Positions 51,001 to 58,750 of a DNA stretch of 64,000 nucleotides are shown in pieces. The stretch is taken from assembly GCA_013396525.1 (NCBI GenBank), contig VWYX01000274.1, forward strand, positions 62,001-126,000, in the 5' to 3' direction. Each line of letters opens with the position of its first letter. Within the stretch, counting starts at the first letter, position 1. Both the position numbers and the translations under genes were made by a program. The notes under the pieces are model-generated. The model ran no database searches. It was not told where the DNA came from and worked only from the letters and a program-made list of their open reading frames with translations. The DNA is from Chaetorhynchus papuensis. Taxonomy: Eukaryota; Chordata; Aves; Passeriformes; Rhipiduridae.

Positions 51001-54000
51001 ACGCAGAGAGCTGCATATTATTTCAATTTATGCAATTGTATCCTAATAATATTAAGCATTCACAACCAAATACAAAGAACTTTCTTTCAAGGGCAGTGCA
51101 AAATTCTAGAGCTTAGGATTCCTCAAACTCCTTAAGCAACTCCTTCAGAATGCTGAGCAAGCAGCCAAAGTCTGAATTTGAGTTTTTCTATAAATAATGA
51201 GCATAAATAAAGCTCCAATTACTTTTCTTTTTTTGACATAGCTAAAACAAAATTTGTGTAATTGAAACTAGTTATTAGTTTTTCAATTTAAGACCAGGAA
51301 GATTTGAAAATTTTCTCAAGTGTACAAGTGGAAACTCAACACACAGCTGCTGTCAACGTTCCCAGTTGGGAACAGGCCTTCAGCTAATTATTTAATCCTT
51401 GGACATCTCTCCTGGCTGGTTATCCTCAAGCTCATCTGTTTGAATGTCATGTTCCAGATCAGACTTCTGATCCACAGTAAAAGTACCCCCAACACCTCAA
51501 CTTCTGTGGAAAAGTACTACCAAAGTCCTGGACTGCCCTCCTTCCCTTCCTGCTTGAGCATTCACTTTGTACATTTCTCATCACCTGTTTCCCTGCCTTT
51601 CTTCAGAGAATCATAGAATGTTTGGGCTTGGAAGGGACCTTAAAGTCCATCCAGTGCCATGCCCTGCACTACTCCAGGTTGCTCCAAGCTGGCCTTGGAC
51701 ACCTCCAGGAATGGGGCAGACACAGCTTCTCTGGGCAAAAATCTTTGTTTAGTATTCAAAATTTAAAAAGGGAAAATATGAGCACATCACAGACGAAATC
51801 CTGGCATTCTTATCCTGAAAGACATACAATCTTATATTTTTATACCTGACTTCCTGCAAGCAGCAATTTTATTAAAGGAAAAATCAATAACAGTATCTAA
51901 ATGCTTACTCAGAAAGGGTGAAGAAGAAATGAATGCTCTGAAGTTTATCTGTTTTCCTTACAGTATTAATTTGCTACGTGGCCTTGGCTCATTCCTGTTC
52001 GTTTCTTCAGAATTTGCAGTTAAACAAGCAATGCAAAGGCTGACAGGAGAGGTGGCTCCCCATTTTGTTATTTTCATAGCAGATTCTGTTCCTAAAAGAT
52101 GCTACACTGGAGGGGCAGCCACTAAACTGCTGCTGAAAATCACTGTAAATAGACAAGCCATTTCAGATGTATTATGCCAGAACATTTACAGAAAACTGAG
52201 AAAGGATTTTTGGATAACAAAATCTGTTTTGACTTTCACCATCACAAACAGAAATGCTTGCTGGTTTAATGTATGTGAGAAGGGATTCAAAATTTTTTCT
52301 TCAAAATTATTTGATCAAGGTAAGTGAGTATAACCTGTGATCCCTGCTGGAAGGGGACACAAGCACAGCTTCTGTCTAGGTGACATGGTATTCTGAATCT
52401 TTTCTGTTTCTTTTTTTTTTTGGTCATTCTTTCAGGAAATTTTGAAATTAAAAAAAAAAAAAAAGGAGCAATTGTGTACCTCTTTCATTGCATGAACCAC
52501 TCTTCAAGATGTGCTTTTTCAGTTTTTCTGGTAAGAAAACAATTGTACATCTTTCTCCTGTGACCATGGCAAATTGATAATAGCAGGCACATTTACCAGC
52601 AAAGAAGAACAAGACTCACACACAGAGCAGCAGCTGAAATCAATGCACTGTTGAAAGCCATATTCAAAATACAGCAAAACAGTTTAACAACGACCAGACA
52701 GTTTTTCTAGTTGGGTGAACCATTGCTGGAAGACACCCAAAACAGAACTGGCTTTCGATGAATTGCAATTGAAATTACAGAAAGGCAATCACTGCAAGTG
52801 TGTGTGCAAGTTCTGACTGCAATTATTTAGGAGTTAGGAATCATGACTTTGCATAATGAACTCTTTTTACTTCCAATTTTTAGGGTTGAGTACAACTGCA
52901 TACTTTTTAAATATGCAGTTGTGGTGTTCATGTAACATTATGATCTTTAGAAAAAAAATTCCATCTTTTGCACCTAAAAGGTGCAGGTACAAACATATGC
53001 CTGGTGCAAAAGTGTCAGAAAAATACTGCAGACCTGCTGCTGCTGCTGTACAAATAGAAGAGTACCTTCATGTAAAAGAAAAGATGACAAAACAAGTCTC
53101 CCATTAAATCTCTGTTAACTTAGTTGCTACATAGACCCTTCTGAGCATGAATTCTTATCATCTGACTAATAATAGCTTATTGGATGAAAGGAATAAAGTT
53201 CAGGGGGATAACACATGGTTATATAATTTTTGTATCAGATTTCAGGAACATAAATCCTCAAATTTGCCCCATTTTCAGCCAATTCAGGGTGACTGAAGTT
53301 AGTAGTTTAAAATACATGGAAATAGAACTGATCTAGAATTTTTCTATGTTGCAGAGCAGTGGTGATGCACCACTGTATTTCAGAGGCATGGGGGTTAATA
53401 AAGCACTGGATCTGCATTTGTAGTGCATCCATTTATTCCTTATGTTATGTTTAATAAAAATATAATGAAATTAAATCACCTCTGCATTTCACTAAGCAAG
53501 GCATGCAATAATTGTGGGGCAAAGATGAGACTACAGCCCTCTCTTCTGAGAATCTGGGCAGGGGCATGAACTAAAATGAAACTTACTCTTTTCAAACTTT
53601 TTGAAAGTTCAGTTAATACCTGCAAAAATACGTGCTTTGGCCAAACTATAAAATGTTGGAGATAAAAGCAAATTTTCCACTTATTTTCCACGTAATTTTT
53701 GAGGGTCTTACCTTTCTTAGTACATACTGTGTGCTGTAATGACAAGATTAGCCAACTCAGAAGTGCTGGAAAACATGTACATACTCCTAGAGAGACCACA
53801 CTCCTGCACACAGGCACAGAGACATCTGTGTATTGTTTTACAGATATTGGGATGAGCCTTCCTGCCTCAGCTTTGCAGGAAATTTCAGACTCTTCACATG
53901 CAGTCTTCTCTTCCCATACTACTCCTAAAGCAGTATTTTGTTTAAAATTAGCACTGTAGCAACATGCATTCTCTGGTGGAGATCACATCCCACTGGAGAA

Positions 54001-57000
54001 GGGACACTGTGAGACCAGAGAGTGTCTGCAGCTCTTTCTCCTTTAAGCTGCTGGTAGCTGAACTTAATGCTTTTTAAAATCTTTCCATCCAATTGGCTGA
54101 AATGGCTCTTGTTCCGTGTTACTTGCTATCAGTCACCTCCATGGGATGAAATAAGAGCTACAGAGACAACAGAATCCAGACTACAAAAAACTAGGGGGGT
54201 TTATTTCAGTTTTGATATCTAGTGGCATTCTATTATACTTAAAATGAAAACAATAATTATCAAATAAAATGAGTGCTTCATCCCTTGAGGGGACACCTAA
54301 ATTACAAATACAGGATTTCTTATCTCAGTGAACTTTGTGCTCCTCTGGGTCAGTCTGACAGAATAAAAAAGCTGTATCCATTATGTTCATACATTGCCAC
54401 AAGCCCATGCCTGCTTGTACTTCAGTATATACAACACCTTGAAATTATTCACTGCTTGCTTTTGGAAGGAAAAGGCAAACCCAAGGTGTACCTTTGATAT
54501 ATTGTGTACAGTCTATCATCAAGGGAAGATGAGGGTGGGTACAACACAGTACTACATGTAAAATACAACAGCAGTTGTTTCAGTAAATGCAAATTATTTG
54601 TATTAGGGGAATATAAATGTTTCTGGGACACAAAAAGTGTGTAAAATAGAAAAGACATATTGCAAGGCCAGTATTCCAGTTAAATATAGGTACTCTTTGA
54701 ACAACACAATACATAGACCTAGCAGAATGAATTTTAGGCATTTGAAAGGGAAATGACTCACCTGTTCTTTTCTCTGGTTAAATTTAGCTATGGGTACAGC
54801 TGCATTATTTTCTCTGCAGTGATTCTAGGAAAAAACTAGTCAGTCCTGGGTCTTGGGAATGGTTGGGTTTACATCAGCGAATGGCTGAAATATGTTTTGA
54901 GGTTTGCACATTTAGGATGACATTATATAAAATTATTATTGAATACCAAGAGACTGTCCCTAAAATGTATTACAGTATCACACAATAAATACAATTGAAG
55001 AATTGTGTGCAAGAATTTTGCATATTGTTTAACTGTTGGTTCTTATTTTAATTTTAGATTGCTTTGGATAAAAGTAAGATGATTATAAAAAACCGTATAA
55101 TCAAATGTTGAAATTTTCTGTTGTAGATAAAGATCAACATTTGGAAGAACCATAGCTACTCAGACAGGAGCTCTTTAGCAATATTTTTAGAGAAAAAATT
55201 GGGGACAGGTATTTATAGAACTGATGAAGTATGGTGGGAAGGGAAGCACAGGGTTTTTTTAACTGAATTTTTAAAAAAGAAGTATTCTGGTTTTGAGCAA
55301 GTTACAAGACAAATACATAAAGAAATGAAATTTCATTTAATGCTCATATTAATGCTCCACAAAAGCACTGACGGAACTAGGAAAATGACTGTTACCTTGA
55401 TATTGGAAAACCACAGGTCATTTTCATGCAGTGTAGCCACATAAACAGAAGTAAGAAGTCCAAGAGAGATGGCAACAATTCCACCAACAGTTACTGAGAG
55501 TATGTTCCACAGCTTTCCACCTGTAGGATCTTGGAAGAAAAATATTTCAGTCTGTAACTGTGAAACACATAACTGAACCTATAGGGATTTTAGAAAGCCA
55601 TTTATACATTGCCTATGCTAGTACAGTTTCCATTCTGCAGGTAACAGGACACCTGGTTTTAACACATCTTTATGGAGATGTGTTTTTTATTTTCTGTATA
55701 GGGAAATCAGAGTATTTTATTTACATACAAAGTGAAATAAAGTGTGCCTCAATTGGTTTACTTTAAATTTAAGAACACCACGATCCCATACAATTTTAGC
55801 TCAATGCCATAACTAATTTGTATATCTGATGTGGAGTATCTTCCAGAACTTTTTAAATTCAAACAATATAGGATGACTGATCACAAAGCAAGAAATTCCT
55901 ATCTCCTTCACAGGTCTAAAAATGGCTTCATTTTGGAAGCCATTTTGGAAACTTTTTTGGGTTTGCTTGGTTTTTGTAAAAAAAAAACAGTGAAGGTTCA
56001 GAAGCCTCACTAAATACCCACAAAGAGACTGAGCAGCAGCCAAAGCAGCCTTTGACAATGGTGTCCTGCTTTGAATTGCAGATGGGCTCCTGCTGACATC
56101 GAGCAAGATCAGGGATGGGATGATGGGAAAGAAAGGATGTGTTTCTAGGTACCTCCAGCCCTTCACTGTACACTGACCTTCCTGGGGGTTTTGTTTGTTT
56201 TTATAATGTTGATGTAAGGTTTAATATGAATTAGTGATCTGGAATTGTGTCTTTGAAATAGCATTTTATACTGTGCATGACATCTGTTTAAGGGTTCCAA
56301 CCAGGCAAGTCCAGGGAACTGAAGGGTTGGGCTGCAGGAGAGCTGTGACCTCTTTCCCTTTTTCTATATAGCCTAAGTGTATCTGTGTAGAAACAACAAT
56401 GTAACTTTCCTTTCATCTGCCCAAATGCAGAGAAACATTTAGAATTTAGATCAAAACCTCCCTTAAAAAAAAGTTAATCTAAAAATCCCCCCAAAACCAA
56501 TGAACTTTGTCAGCTCTAAAGCTATAATTCCATAAAAAAATGCTTCCAGAATTTCATTACTTAAACAGATCCTGGAATTAAGACACTTAATGTCACTCTT
56601 TTAAATTTACCTAACTAGTGTCCTGTAAATTAAAAAGCAAAACTTTGCAGTTAAATTCAGATTTTATAAGGAACCTGCCTATTTTTAAGTACACCTCAGA
56701 ATCAGTTGTCTTCAAATCCTTTTACATTACCAATGATTTGGACTGGGATTCTTTCAAGAACTGTGGATGGCTACATACAATTTGATAGTGTGTCACTGAT
56801 AATAAATTGAAAAAAAATTGTTCTCACCAATTTAAATCAGGATTTTAAAACAGAGATAAGACTGACATGCAGCAATCTACATGAGACCCTCTGTCTCATC
56901 CAATTAATTTTGTGATATTCAAGTATGGAAATGCATTTGGTACATACCTAGTTCTGACCTGTGGTTAGGACAGATCAAAATCTAAACACTACTAAAAAGC

Positions 57001-57133
57001 CACAACATCACTTTTCTTTTCATTACCCACCAGACAGAATTTTTCCATCGGGCTTCACATTTATCTCCTCTGAAGGCTGATCTTCAGCTGCTTCTGTGCC
57101 TGTTCCAACCCTTCTCTGTCTTATGGTTGTCAT
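26918..57133 (-). CDS. DPY19L3: DPY19L3, protein tryptophan C-mannosyltransferase, complete, 18 coding exons
   Basis: ER membrane GT-C glycosyltransferase that moves mannose from dolichol-phosphate-mannose onto tryptophan C2 in WxxW/WxxC motifs of thrombospondin type 1 repeats. DPY19L3 is reported to act on R-spondin and on a tryptophan position distinct from that of DPY19L1. The 18 exons total 2151 bases, 716 residues plus stop, matching the human length as I recall it. Visible features by residue: cytosolic N-terminus MTTIRQRR, first helix about 42-66, first lumenal loop with HENDLWFSNIK (69-79) and EVEREISFRTECGLYYSYYK (80-99), PLRENWALPFFAIQ, TWQFNQFMM, FGLGATR-like KFGFGATRDFDAN, FYDPDTVELMNWI, SNTPNTAVFAGSMQLLAGVK, and the C-terminal lumenal domain ending FHVYKLAKHK. 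It is distinguished from DPY19L1, L2 and L4 by ISFRTECGLYYSYYKQM and CYERRHSRGCRLRDLLD. All junctions keep phase and no break is seen. Confidence 0.96.
27695..27853 (-). CDS. DPY19L3: DPY19L3 coding exon 17
   Basis: Residues 611-663. Acceptor TGTTCTCCAG, donor GTGAGT. It encodes IYQIYAKRSPSDVYGIL, FGTDYVILEDSICYERRH and GCRLRDLLDVANGH, part of the C-terminal lumenal domain. Confidence 0.95.
28513..28645 (-). CDS. DPY19L3: DPY19L3 coding exon 16
   Basis: Residues 566-610. Acceptor TGTTTAG, donor GTAAGA. Its first G completes the AAG codon left by exon 15. It encodes SNTPNTAVFAGSMQLLAG and VKLCTGRTLTNHPHYED, the most conserved block of the family's lumenal domain. Confidence 0.95.
30528..30800 (-). 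mobile_element. CR1 LINE 3' fragment in DPY19L3 intron
   Basis: Begins AATCACAGAATGTGCTGAGT, then GGAAGGGAGACACAGGGCTC and CCAGCATAACCC, the reverse complement of a CR1 3' end. The open frames here, on both strands, are CR1 by-products. Same strand as the host gene. Confidence 0.8.
34679..34724. repeat. TTCAA/TTGAA short tandem and inverted units
   Basis: Repeated CAATTTCAATTTGAAGTTC-like pentamers in a DPY19L3 intron. Simple sequence with no sign of coding. Confidence 0.6.
35259..35341 (-). CDS. DPY19L3: DPY19L3 coding exon 15
   Basis: Residues 539-565. Acceptor CCATTTTAG, donor GTAAGA. It encodes FWPGIMDELSELREFYDPD and TVELMNWI, then two bases of a Lys codon. The 6.6 kb intron after it contains CR1 sequence and a possible poison exon. 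Confidence 0.95.
38165..38252 (+). mobile_element. Short CR1 3' tail in DPY19L3 intron
   Basis: GGGTCCCTTCCAGCTCAGAA followed by TATTCGGTGATTCT resembles the CR1 3' terminus and its octamer tail, in plus orientation. The left limit is uncertain. Confidence 0.55.
39602..39658 (-). CDS. DPY19L3: DPY19L3 coding exon 14 (57 bases)
   Basis: Residues 520-538, TQVIKYSIPIITLLYISFK, the last membrane helix before the lumenal domain. Acceptor TTTCTCTTAG, donor GTAAGA. Phase 0 at both ends, so skipping would keep the frame. Confidence 0.92.
40179..40290 (-). CDS. DPY19L3: DPY19L3 coding exon 13
   Basis: Residues 482-519. Acceptor TTCTTCCAG, donor GTGAGC. It encodes MKYLWTSHMCVFASFGLC and STEVWKLILKCLHLYTSQR. 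Confidence 0.95.
40644..40766 (-). CDS. DPY19L3: DPY19L3 coding exon 12
   Basis: Residues 441-481. Acceptor CAATTAG; the donor GTATTT is followed by a T run. It encodes VQLKEKLEEYTVTLKPDAA, a cytosolic loop, then YSLVHTVLFGCLALSTMR. Confidence 0.93.
41415..41573 (-). CDS. DPY19L3: DPY19L3 coding exon 11
   Basis: Residues 388-440. The acceptor TTTTTTTTAG follows a long T tract; donor GTAAAT. It encodes DFDANLYLCEEAFGLLPLN and a membrane helix FVLFLLTIAAVIVAFRNL. Confidence 0.95.
41820..41893 (-). CDS. DPY19L3: DPY19L3 coding exon 10
   Basis: Residues 364-387, KILNLESDEHIFKFLKAKFG and FGAT plus a split Arg codon. Acceptor CTTTGTAG, donor GTACTA. Confidence 0.94.
42339..42440 (-). CDS. DPY19L3: DPY19L3 coding exon 9
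   Basis: Residues 330-363, KNLKKGGLLNRLGKLILHVL, then LVLCLTLLINKFIK, a basic loop followed by a membrane helix. Acceptor CTTTGTAG, donor GTAGGC. Phase 0 at both ends. Confidence 0.94.
43351..43368. repeat. (CA)9 microsatellite
   Basis: Nine CA units, read as (TG)9 in the DPY19L3 transcript, 46 bases downstream of the exon 8 donor site. Confidence 0.9.
43415..43546 (-). CDS. DPY19L3: DPY19L3 coding exon 8
   Basis: Residues 286-329, with VTWLYIIQISGLLLVCVLQF and FNSMILGSLLISFNVSVLIA. Acceptor TTGTTACAG, donor GTAGGT. A (TG)9 tract lies 46 bases into the downstream intron. Confidence 0.95.
45205..45339 (-). CDS. DPY19L3: DPY19L3 coding exon 7
   Basis: Residues 241-285, with RLTLMAVFIATFLFSLTWQF and NQFMMLIQALALFILDCLD. 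TWQFNQFMM is a family hallmark. Acceptor CTCCTTCCAG, donor GTAACT. Confidence 0.95.
45808..45931 (-). CDS. DPY19L3: DPY19L3 coding exon 6
   Basis: Residues 199-240, with VDTTRVEFTIPLRENWALPF and FAIQIAAITYLLRTHLQPVQ. PLRENWALPFF is highly conserved in this family. Acceptor TTTTGTACAG, donor GTGAGT. Confidence 0.95.
47601..47746 (-). CDS. DPY19L3: DPY19L3 coding exon 5
   Basis: Residues 151-198, with QYLEPVYFYIYTLFGLQAVY and VTSWLLSGTWLSGLLAACW. Acceptor TGTTTTACAG, donor GTAAGT. Confidence 0.95.
47949..48070 (-). CDS. DPY19L3: DPY19L3 coding exon 4
   Basis: Residues 110-150, with LHGLVYDNKTESVRTINILE and MNVYQEVFLSILYRILPIQ. D-N-K-T contains a lumenal N-glycosylation sequon. Acceptor TATCATTAAG (weak tract), donor GTAGGC. 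Confidence 0.94.
48926..49016 (-). CDS. DPY19L3: DPY19L3 coding exon 3
   Basis: Residues 80-109, EVEREISFRTECGLYYSYYK and QMIQAASIQQ, then one base of a Gly codon. It encodes most of the first lumenal loop, which carries conserved acidic residues near the active site in GT-C enzymes. Acceptor CACTTGCAG; the donor GTATTG is unusual but required by phase. The frame is open for a further stretch upstream of the acceptor. Confidence 0.94.
49173..55395 (-). other. DPY19L3: DPY19L3 intron 2 (about 6 kb)
   Basis: Holds one CR1 fragment (51607-51745), poly-A runs near 52449, and two plus-strand open frames of unknown nature (49461-49745 and 51929-52327). The other long introns of the gene (28646-35258 and 35342-39601) contain only the CR1 pieces listed, a GC-richer block at 31130-31460 that I do not recognise, and AT-rich unique sequence. 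Confidence 0.6.
51607..51745 (-). mobile_element. CR1 LINE 3' fragment in DPY19L3 intron 2
   Basis: Contains AATCATAGAATGTTTGGGCT, GGAAGGGACCTTAAAGTCCA and ACAGCTTCTCTGGGCA, the reverse complement of the CR1 3' end including its ATTCTATGATT tail. Truncated at the 5' side, as is usual for CR1. Confidence 0.9.
55396..55529 (-). CDS. DPY19L3: DPY19L3 coding exon 2
   Basis: Residues 35-79: a short linker, first helix LWNILSVTVGGIVAISLGLL, then VATLHENDLWFSNIK. The acceptor TTCTTCCAAG is preferred over a second AG nine bases downstream because it keeps phase with exon 1. Donor GTAACA. Confidence 0.93.
57031..57133 (-). CDS. DPY19L3: DPY19L3 first coding exon
   Basis: Residues 1-34, MTTIRQRRVGTGTEAAEDQ, then SEEINVKPDGKILS, resembling the N-terminus of mammalian DPY19L3. 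The start ATG at 57133-57131 has A at -3 and no in-frame upstream ATG in the exon. Donor GTGGGT. Confidence 0.93.
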
Positions 57134-57173
57134 GATGTCAGTCACTTTAATTCATTATTCTTCAGCCTGACTC
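57134..57173 (-). other. DPY19L3: DPY19L3 5' UTR part of the first coding exon, with a two-codon uORF
   Basis: The acceptor TGTCCATTTAG ends at 57174 and 40 untranslated bases precede the start codon. They contain ATG AAT TAA (57155-57147), a minimal upstream ORF ending 13 bases before the main ATG. The exon start is inferred from the acceptor. Confidence 0.7.
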
Positions 57174-57501
57174 CTAAATGGACACACACGAGCAATGCAT
57201 CTTCCTACCCAAACAGTCACTTGATACTGTATGAAATATGTGAAAATAAAACCACATCTTACTGACATCGCAGACTTTGACTTATAGAACTCTGCTATAC
57301 CTGAAGTCTGTCTTAACCAAAATGCAAGGTTTTTCTTTAAATCTGTACCACTCAGAGAGCAAGTGAAAGTATAGAAAACATTACCTTAAGTTTATAAAGA
57401 CTTACGTTCACCATTTTACATACTCTTGAACAGGTTTTCAGAATGGTTAGTTATTTTGATTGCCCTCACTTTTTCAGCCCTTGATTCAAAATACACAGCA
57501 G

Positions 57502-57558
57502 GCTCTTTTAAAAGACTTAAGAGACTTAAGACTTTTAAAAGACTTTTTTAAAAAGTCT
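57502..57558. repeat. AGACTTAAG-type direct repeats with a hairpin
   Basis: Three overlapping copies related to AGACTTAAG or AGACTTTTAAA, followed by a hairpin AGACTTTT/AAAAAGTCT at 57540-57558, in the first intron of DPY19L3. No function is evident. Confidence 0.6.
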
Positions 57559-58359
57559 AAGCCCTTCAAAGAAAAATTAGTCTTTTCAGCATATTTTAGT
57601 TGGGTGCCTAAAATATGAAGCCAATCATTTAAATCCTGGCTTTCAGGAAATCCCCAGAAAAGGGGGCCAAAACATGCAAAAATGATGCCAGAGAACACGT
57701 GTTATAAAAAAACCTTGATGTTTTATACACCACAGAATTTGAGAACATCACAAGACAAGACGCTCAGGCAGTCATTGCCCTGTCAATTGCCAGGTGCTCT
57801 CAGCTCTCTAAGCACGGTCCATACACAGAACTGCTCTCGCCCCACCGCTCCGCAATCAATTCCATCCCGCCCTGAAGGCACAAATCCCCTCCATCCCCAG
57901 CGAGCAACAGCTGCTCCTTGTGCTGCCACTGGTGTAACTGGCTGGTGCTGGCAACGCTGCAGGGAACACGCCTCAACCACATAACTTTGTTTAATGCTTT
58001 CACAGCGGATTAGCTTCGCCTCCTCCTCACACACCTGGGAAAACACATGGGGAACTACGCGAGCTTACGGTTTGGAAGAGCTGGTTTGTAGCACATCTGA
58101 CAATTAATTAACAGAGGCAAGATGCTCAGCCCCACGCCGCTCGCTGTGCGCGGTGCCAGCGCTCCTCACACGCCGGTGCCGCAGGGCTCGGCACCGCCGG
58201 GGCGGACAGGACCCCCCTGGCCCCGCAGCCGCGGAGAGCCGGGCCCGGGGCAGGGGCCGAGCCGGGGCCGGGGCAGGGCCGGGCCCGGAGCTCCCCGCGG
58301 CCTGCGCGGCCCCGCCGCGGCTCCCCCCGCCCGCCTCCCCCGGCCCCGCGCCCCGGTAC

Positions 58360-58440
58360 CTGCGGGCTCTCCGCGGGCCGCGGCCGCTGCTGCCGGCGCT
58401 GCTGCGGGAGCCGCCCGGGCCCCGCCGCGGGTAGGGACAG
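58360..58440 (-). other. DPY19L3: DPY19L3 untranslated exon 1 (3' boundary defined, 5' end not)
   Basis: On the minus strand AGCCCGCAG is followed by GTACCG, a good donor, so exon 1 ends at 58360. The transcription start is not visible; the right limit given is nominal and may extend to about 58600. Confidence 0.5.
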
Positions 58441-58490
58441 GGGAAGGGAAGGGAAGGGAAAGGAAGGGAAGGGAAAGGGGAAGGGGCGGG
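58438..58490 (+). repeat. GGGAA pentamer polypurine tract
   Basis: About nine imperfect GGGAA/GGAAA units ending in a GC box, in the DPY19L3 promoter. On the transcribed strand it is a CCCTT pyrimidine tract. It could form a G-quadruplex or triplex. Confidence 0.85.
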
Positions 58491-58750
58491 CGCGGCGCCG
58501 GGTGCTCGGCCCTGCCGGGCGGAGACCGGGAGCCGGGGCGGGCACAGCCGCCCGTCACAGGCCCGGCCCCCCCGCGCCGACTGCCTTTCCATCGCTGGTT
58601 TGAATTCCCCAGAGCGGGCGGGAGTGCGGCGGAAATCCGGCACATCGAGAGACAGTGAGGGCTTAGATTGATGCATCGCTTGTTGGGAACGGGGCTGTGG
58701 GGCCCGGGAGCGGGGTCCGCTCCCCATGAGGGTCGCGCTGTCCCGCCGGG

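Larger units (their letters stand above)
58105..58750 (-). promoter_or_regulatory. DPY19L3: CpG island promoter of DPY19L3
   Basis: Very GC- and CpG-rich sequence, sharply bounded on the right at about 58750 and fading on the left below 58100. It contains several GC boxes (for example GGGGCGGG at 58483-58490) and a purine pentamer repeat. The position 1.2 kb upstream of the first coding exon and the donor at 58359 mark it as the minus-strand promoter. Housekeeping-type expression is inferred. Confidence 0.8.

Noticed and set aside
26918..57133. Identification as DPY19L4 or DPY19L1
   Set aside because: The assembled protein has the L3-type ISFRTECGLYYSYYKQM and CYERRHSRGCRLRDLLD blocks and the 716-residue length of DPY19L3.
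58104..58727. Long open frames on both strands in the CpG island (up to 207 codons)
   Set aside because: GC-rich DNA lacks stop codons. The translations are low-complexity Pro/Ala/Arg/Gly in every frame and overlap the promoter.
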